64,000 nt of DNA from Pohlia nutans (Eukaryota; Streptophyta; Bryopsida; Bryales; Mniaceae). Shown here one piece after another: positions 58,572 through 64,000 of the stretch; the first letter of the stretch is position 1, and each line of letters starts with the position of its first letter. The notes under the pieces were generated by a model. That model made no database searches. It saw only the letters and a list, made by a program, of their open reading frames with translations, and was not told where the DNA came from. A program made the position numbers and the translations under genes. The DNA lies in NCBI GenBank assembly GCA_022496805.1, contig CM040086.1, positions 5,396,501 through 5,460,500 of the forward strand, given 5' to 3'.

Positions 58572-58696
58572 TTAAGCTCCTAGTGTCTCCCTGTGTTCAC
58601 AGTGGCAATTTCTATGGGAAAAGAGCCTCTTTTACTGTGTCCCCCACAGAGAAAGGCCGCAGGGCTCTCTGTACCATAGAGTGAAGCGGCCCCTTA

Positions 58697-59519
58697 CTCA
58701 CTAGCAAACTGTTCATGTCAACCTTGAGAATTCAAAGACCTCCAAAGGCTTTAAGGGCGGGGGCTTTGGAGCAGTATGAGCCAATTAACCCACAAATTCA
58801 TAAAGCATAACCGACAGTCCAACAAACAGACTTGTGATGTCGTTTCAGAAGAGAATCTCGTTTGTAGCATCACAACCTCAACGTAACAGTCTGAAGATAC
58901 GGTTACAAAGCGAGCGTCATCACCCAAGGCTCTCACTCATCACACTTACATTCATAAATTCTTCCACTGGGTCTTGAAACATACTCACCGTCTCACCGAC
59001 AAAATCTGCAACTGTCGGTAAAGTAGGCAGAAGCACACTTGAAGCGAAGATCCCTCTTGCCTTTCGTGTTGTGCCTACAACCAGTTAAGCATCACCTATT
59101 AGTCATTAGTACATGTATCAAACTTGTACAGTCCTGTTATTGCAAATAGGATGCCAGATCGCCAGTGGGAATTCGTGGCTATGAAAATTTCCATAGCCAT
59201 TCGTTCACTATGGTCGGCAAATAGCAAAGTTATGTTTGTCGCTAGAAGCTGATAACCAGAAGAACTCACAAATATTCTGAGGACGCTTCCAAGTTCACAT
59301 GAGAATCAAGTTAAGCTCAGTGCATACTCTGATCGAACTGCTACCAGTATTCAGAAACTCTTTTGTGAATGACAGAAGGAGAAGTGCATGATCTTCAGGA
59401 ACTAAAATGAAAAACCAGTACTCGGGCATGCAAGCACAAACCAGAGACGTACATCAACCAGTACCGACAAACTGATCGATTTCTGCCTTTGTTATCAACT
59501 TCCGGCCAAGTCATAACCC
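58697..59519. repeat. Intergenic with a third, degenerate copy of the duplicated motif
   Basis: GTCTTGAAACATACTCACC followed by CTGTCGGTAAAGTAGG at 58970-59028 matches the core of the 56240 and 59520 segments. The rest is unassigned. Confidence 0.5.
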
Positions 59520-59845
59520 TCATCTACTACAAAAATGTGAAGATAATAAGGTTTTTCGTCGCTCAGTTAACATGCATGCATGCATCCACAAGTCTTGAAA
59601 CATACTCACCGACTTACTGGATCTGCGATTGTCGGTAAAGTGGGAAAGGCCGGAGAAGATCAGCGACGTCGATACGTGCGAGTACTTTTCTCTGAGTTTG
59701 AAGAATGGCGCCCACAAGATCTCACCCTGCAGTGCAAGAGTCGTTGCAGAGTGGATCGAACCCGCAAAGGTACGTAGGAGGAGAGGATTCAAAGACAAAG
59801 AGAAAGAGGAATAGAACAAGGGTTTGCTGTGGGCCTCCGACTTAA
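59520..59845 (-). repeat. Duplicated segment, copy 2 (candidate 5' exon)
   Basis: On the minus strand a 99-codon frame contains EILWAPFFKLREKYSHVSTS, then SLIFSGLSHFTDNRRSSK, with GTAAGT directly after RSS as a possible donor. CAAACCCTTGTTCTATTCC lies at the 5' side, as in copy 1. Possible leader and first exon of a kinase-locus relative; the function is unknown. Confidence 0.4.
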
Positions 59846-60327
59846 GAGCAGCTCCACCGCAGCCCTCCTAGAGCCCCTTGCACTCCAGAAGTAAATGAAC
59901 TGAGTGCCAAGGGCCCTTCCAAAATGCCTCTTGAGAGTAGCTCTACTGCAGCCCTCCTAGAGCCCCTTGCACTCCAGAAGTAAAATGAAAAGTGCTAAGG
60001 GCCCTTCCAAATGCCTCTTGAGAGCAGCTCTACCGCAGCCCTCCTAGAGCCCCTTGCACTTTAAAAGTAAATGAAAAGTGCCAAGGGCCCTTCCAAAAAG
60101 CCTCTTGACTTGGATCCTAGCTAGTGTGTCAAGAAATGGCCCTTCAAATCACTATTTAGTTGACTAAATCTCCACATTCTACTTGTGATTGGTCCATTGA
60201 CTATTTAATGTGTACTTTTGGTGTGTGAGGGGCCTCCAAGGGTGGGGGAGTGTAAGTGCAAGGGCTCTTCAAACATAAATGAATAATTTGAACGAGTCAT
60301 CTCTAGCGTGTAGGAGTGGGGATGCTC
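59846..60327. mobile_element. MITE with triplicated left end
   Basis: TAA at 59843-59845 and 60328-60330. The left terminal module of 87-89 bp (GAGCAGCTCCACCGCAGCCC and variants) occurs three times, starting at 59846, 59935 and 60022. The right part, with CAATGGACC-type sequence and GGGGATGCTC, matches the family at 4345-4648 and 6700-7002. Confidence 0.8.
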
Positions 60328-60330
60328 TAA

Positions 60331-60582
60331 CCCTTCTCATCGGTGTTAGCCGACTGAACAGGGCATGTACTCTACATTGGCCCGCCCCACACCAATGTCA
60401 CAGGAGAATCGGCATTTTAGTTACAGTTGAAATTTAGAGTTGCCTCATTTTGTTCAAAATGTTAAGACAAAAATTGATCATTTAAGGGAGAAATTAAAGG
60501 GTATCCTCTATTTTCTTAAAGCTTAACCAAGAGATTGTTGCGAAAATTTGGTTGGTCCAAGGAAATGTAGAATCTTAGGTCA
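60331..60582. other. Spacer, nothing recognised
   Basis: No motif found. Confidence 0.3.
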
Positions 60583-60586
60583 TTGA

Positions 60587-61168
60587 CCCCTAAACGTCCT
60601 AGCGTCCACTTTCTAGACAATGACAAATTCCAACTCACACTACACTCACACTACTTCATGAATGAAACTCATTTAATTTTTTGAAAATACTTTATGAAGT
60701 TATGGTCCTATCTAATGGTTGGATTTGGTGTTACTAGCGTACATATATATTTTTAGATTACAAATGTGGATTGTGGAAGTATGTCAAATAGTTGACCAAG
60801 CCAAAATTGCATTGACTTTAGTTCAAAAGTGAGCTTGCTAAAATGATGTCATAAATTAAGTAACACAAAATTTTCAAAAAATCACCATTTCAAGAGTCTC
60901 ATTTCAAATCCATTTCAAAAAAATTCACTCAAAAATTATCAATATTTTGTTTGTAATCGAATTTAGAAAGAAATTATAATTATAACTTTGAAATTTTATA
61001 ATAAAATATCAGTGATGGCATTGGTAAATCTAATTGTACATATGGAACTTAAAATTCAATGTCTACAACTTTCATTTGTATGAAAATTTCAAAATATTCT
61101 TCTAAATAGCATTTAATAATGATTTTTCTCAAACCGTCAATTTTGGGATACCCTTGGACGTTAAGGGG
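60587..61168. mobile_element. TTAA element, 582 bp
   Basis: TTGA (probably mutated TTAA) at 60583-60586 and TTAA at 61169-61172. It starts CCCCTAAACGTCCTAGCG and ends TTGGACGTTAAGGGG. Non-coding. Confidence 0.78.
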
Positions 61169-61172
61169 TTAA

Positions 61173-61705
61173 GCTTAAATATCTACTGGGTTGTCCTCCA
61201 CACATACATTTGCATTTTAAACTGGACTCACTTGTTAGAGTACCTTTCCTATTTGGAATGTATATAACGTAGTTCATTATTCAGTTGTACCGAAAGATAA
61301 ACAGACCATGATTTAATAATAAAAACAATTGTAACATTGGCTTAAGAACCATCGTAAACAAGTGGTTAGTCGTGTAATCTTTGCCTTAGTATTTATCTTA
61401 AATTTACTTTTACACCTTATTTATATTGTTCAACCATGTAACTCCTTGAAAACGAAACATTTTTGTAGTCTCTCCCCTTGTGGGACAGAGACAATAAAAA
61501 GCCCTTTGGAGGTAGTTCATCTATCTATACCTCAAGAAAACATGAGTAGGAAGGTGTACTACCATGTCCTATCATATCAATCCAATAATGATTTTGAAGT
61601 TAACTCAAATTTGGGGTTTACAAAATGCATGTTCCTATTAAGTACAAGGTGAAGACTGACTGTAGATATTGCCACAATGCATAGACTGAGTCAAACCAAT
61701 AACTT
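61173..61705. other. Intergenic, nothing recognised
   Basis: The open frame at 61362-61652 has no recognisable domain or splice context. Confidence 0.3.
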
Positions 61706-62050
61706 AGGGCTCATGGCCCCCAATGAGGAGGTTGTGGGTTCCATTCCCCATGCCGGCGTGGTGCTCACCACAATAGTCGAGCCAACTATGATGGGGGGTC
61801 CTTTGACCTTGTTGTATGGGTACCTCAAAGCCCTTTGGGGGGATACTATGTTCGGTATCTTCAAGGCACTAGTGGCTAGCTAGGTAGTAGCATAGTCTGT
61901 CACTATAGTATCCATTCTCAAAAGGAGAGAGTAGTATTGTCCCAATGTCCCCTTGTCCGGTGGGCATCGGGTCATTGACATTACGAACGGATACTTCATT
62001 CACGTCGGCCCCTTGCTAAAAAGGGACAGGAGTTTCTATCTATCTATCTA
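61706..62050 (+). repeat. tRNA-derived SINE, apparently full length, (CTAT)n tail
   Basis: The head GGCTCATGGCCCCCAATGAG and GTGGGTTCCATTCCCC fit pol III A and B boxes at tRNA-like spacing. The body continues for about 270 bp, and the element ends in CTATCTATCTATC. A 5'-truncated copy with the same tail is at 32997-33190. The small open frame at 61677-61883 crosses it. Confidence 0.7.
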
Positions 62051-62392
62051 AACCTCATAGGTCCCAACTAGAAACCACACCACCTTGTTCCATCATTGTG
62101 GTTGGTTCATGATCACCTAGTTCATGTTTTGGTTTGAATTTTTGTATCAAGCCTTACATTTACAATTGACTTGAAGACAAAACTCAATCATAATTTAATC
62201 CGGTTGAATTAAGTTGTATGCAAGTCCCATGCTTTAATTATAGGTCTTAATACAAGTTAACCACAAGTTGAGTTAGAATGACACATTTGAATTAAGCCAT
62301 GAAGTAAAATGATGATTGAAAGACCGCTATTGCTCATTATTTGGTCTGGTTGAGTTTTGAAACTCAACTCTGTCATACACGTATATAAGGTA
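62051..62392. other. Spacer, nothing recognised
   Basis: No motif found. Confidence 0.3.
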
Positions 62393-62541
62393 GAGGTATC
62401 TTAAACCACCATGGCACCTAAAACCACCAACTTCTACACCTTTTTCATTTTTCATTTTTACATTTTCTTCCTAAAATGAAAGAAGGGTGTAGAAGTTGGT
62501 GGTTTTAGGTTCGTGGTGGTTTTAGGTACCTCTACCTTATA
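62393..62541. mobile_element. Palindromic MITE, second copy
   Basis: It starts TATAAGGTAGAGGTATC and ends GGTACCTCTACCTTATA. The arms also pair through ACCTAAAACCACCAACTTCT. Related to 3756-3954. Confidence 0.75.
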
Positions 62542-62809
62542 CTAGGTTCAATTTGCAAATCAATTGGATTATCCAACTCAATTGTATGCGTGGAGCGGAC
62601 CGGACACAAACAAGTCTAATATCAAAGTTATTATAGAATGACTTTTCATTAAAGTACCTCGAATTCATTTCACATGTGACAAAAATAATGTTAAAATAGA
62701 GTTGAGGTAGATAAGTCCACTAGAGTTATCCAAAACCAGAAGTGATTCATGAGGGGAGTTCAAATGGAGATTGTTTACTAGAACAATTTCTGACAATTTT
62801 GTACATGAG
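62542..62809. other. Spacer, nothing recognised
   Basis: No motif found. Confidence 0.3.
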
Positions 62810-62920
62810 TAGTCCCCATGGTTGCGTCTCATGATTTGGGGTAACTCTCCTCTCAAATTGGGAAGGTCATGAGTTCTATACCCCATGGTAGAGTAGGGCC
62901 TCGCTTTAGATTATTCCCCA
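62810..62920 (+). repeat. tRNA-derived SINE fragment (family 2)
   Basis: GGGGTAACTCTCCTCT followed by GGAAGGTCATGAGTTC matches, in order, the minus strand of 46495-46600. Confidence 0.5.
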
Positions 62921-63929
62921 ACACACCAAAGACTAGTTTTGCAGTCTAGCAAGGTCACACTTTGCGAACAAATATTAATTTTTTTTTTTGAAGACTAAGT
63001 TCTCTCCTCAAAAAATGAATTTCTTGATTTTTGTTTTTAAGAAAAAAACAATTAAAAATAGTCTAAAATAGCTTAGAAATAGAAAATTATAGCTTAAAAT
63101 AATTTATTCTATTTTCGTTCTTTTGTCCTCATGATTTCCGATCTTTTTCGTTGCTATGGTACTACGGTATCGTTGTCTAGATATCTAATTGCAATCCACA
63201 CTGCCACTCGCATTGCGGTTCCTTTGCATTCTAATGACCAACTGTCTGCTGCACATAGCTATTGAACAAAACACGCCACACAAACAAAGCTCCACAATGA
63301 GAACTCTCTTGTTGCCCTTCTGTTTCCTGCATAACTGTCATTGCCAAACCCCACAACTCAAGTGAATTCCTCAATCAGTCCAGAACTTCCACTCAGAACA
63401 ATAGACTTGAGATTTGAAAAGAGACGAGCGGCTTGCAAAGGGCTCTCCTATATAGGACTCAGCGAATCAGTAAAAATCCGCCCGGTGATTGCCACTCAAT
63501 TCACATTCACTTAACCTGTGTGCCACTGACACGGAGCCCAATAAACCTCTTCATAGTGAAGTTGACTTCGGTTACAGTCAAGCAAAACAAGCACATTCAT
63601 TTTTACATTCAAACTGTTCAGAGTGTATCCTCTGCGAAGCTCAGGAACTGCAGATGACTATTTACGTTCAAATAGAAAGCTTCCACTTCCACATAGCTCT
63701 GCAAGACATCGCACATCACAGTCGAAGACCAGGTGGAATTAACGGGTCTACATAAGATTAAAGTAGAGATAAACCTCCGCACGAAGCTTAGCAACATGCG
63801 GACGACCAAGGAATGAACCTACTGAATCAACAGATGAATCAATCCAGAAAATCAGCCTAAACCCTCTCTAAAATATCGGTGCCTCTTTATACAAATCCAA
63901 CAAGACGGTTGAAACTGCTCCTCCTCGCT
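62921..63929. other. Intergenic
   Basis: Open frames at 63433-63809 have no recognisable domain. From about 63300 the base composition rises towards the presumed gene at the right edge. Confidence 0.3.
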
Positions 63930-64000
63930 CTAGGGTTGCAGTGGCTTCATCTGCACACTGTCGGCTTCCAACGTGTCCCGGGATATGGGGTCATAAGCAG
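63930..64000 (-). CDS. Possible C-terminal exon of an unidentified gene (partial)
   Basis: On the minus strand a frame open to the window edge reads AYDPISRDTLEADSVQMKPL, QP and then TAG at 63930-63932. Composition and codon use look coding, but the stretch is too short to identify. The rest would lie right of the window. Confidence 0.35.
   Translation of the reverse strand, partial: AYDPISRDTLEADSVQMKPLQP

Larger units (their letters stand above)
57316..58693. mobile_element. Tourist-like MITE, enlarged by nested insertions
   Basis: It begins GGGCCGCTTCACACTATGGCC and ends CCATAGAGTGAAGCGGCCCC, with TTA on both sides (57313-57315, 58694-58696). 1378 bp, about four times the basic 351-bp copy. 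It contains an (ATT)n run (57583-57610), a foldback related to 21340-21500 at 57910-58085, a second foldback at 58094-58344 and a TTAA element at 58347-58571. The family's GTCCGTCAAATTCCATCAAT motif is kept near the left end. Confidence 0.75.

Noticed and set aside
8988..61172. CCCTAAA / TTTAGGG motifs as telomere repeats
   Set aside because: They occur singly at element termini next to TTAA and never in tandem arrays, so they are transposon ends.

Overview
The window is nuclear DNA from a land plant. The evidence is an 11-exon biotin-synthesis gene (KAPA synthase) that I could follow exon by exon with GT-AG introns, receptor-like cytoplasmic kinase domains of plant type, plant-type nuclear tRNA-Phe and tRNA-Val, and dense plant-type transposon families (PIF/Harbinger, CACTA, Tourist-like MITEs, tRNA-derived SINEs). 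The clade cannot be fixed from sequence alone. The window is AT-rich, gene-poor and mostly built of short transposons inserted into one another.

Layout. 1-350: the last exon of an unknown plus-strand gene with an acidic tail. 1.2-12.9 kb: intergenic DNA with inverted-repeat elements and MITEs. 13.3-14.5 kb: a 1.2 kb foldback element. 16.5-19.9 kb: a tRNA-Phe beside a tRNA-Val that is split by four levels of nested insertions. 21.9-23.0 kb: nested TTAA elements. 23.6-27.85 kb: an apparently complete PIF/Harbinger transposon (DDE nuclease plus Myb/SANT protein), sitting inside a second copy of the MITE that split the tRNA. 31.66-34.39 kb: five TTAA-bounded elements abutting one another. 35.0-40.0 kb: the intact KAPA synthase gene (minus strand), with transposons in introns 7 and 10. 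40.3-43.6 kb: more MITEs. 45.3-45.9 kb: a broken RPL27a (uL15) copy that keeps an intron. 47.1-54.4 kb: a minus-strand locus whose exons join three protein kinase domains in a row. 55.6-60.3 kb: foldbacks, MITEs and a duplicated segment that may be the 5' end of that kinase locus. 60.6-63.6 kb: a TTAA element, SINEs and a small foldback. 63.93-64.0 kb: possibly the last exon of another minus-strand gene.

Main points. (1) The kinase locus encodes an N-terminal region of unknown fold, a TKL-type kinase, a degenerate pseudokinase and a SERK-like kinase. Splice phases agree at most junctions, and one exon runs from the end of kinase 2 into the start of kinase 3. Kinase 1 carries an in-frame stop and a 1-base frameshift, so the locus is either decaying or has assembly errors. 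(2) A MITE family with TTAA target duplications and CCCCTAAA-type ends, resembling piggyBac termini, dominates the repeats. Several insertions are confirmed by empty sites elsewhere in the window. (3) The Harbinger element has both ORFs open, matching terminal repeats and a clean 3-bp target duplication, so it may be recently active.
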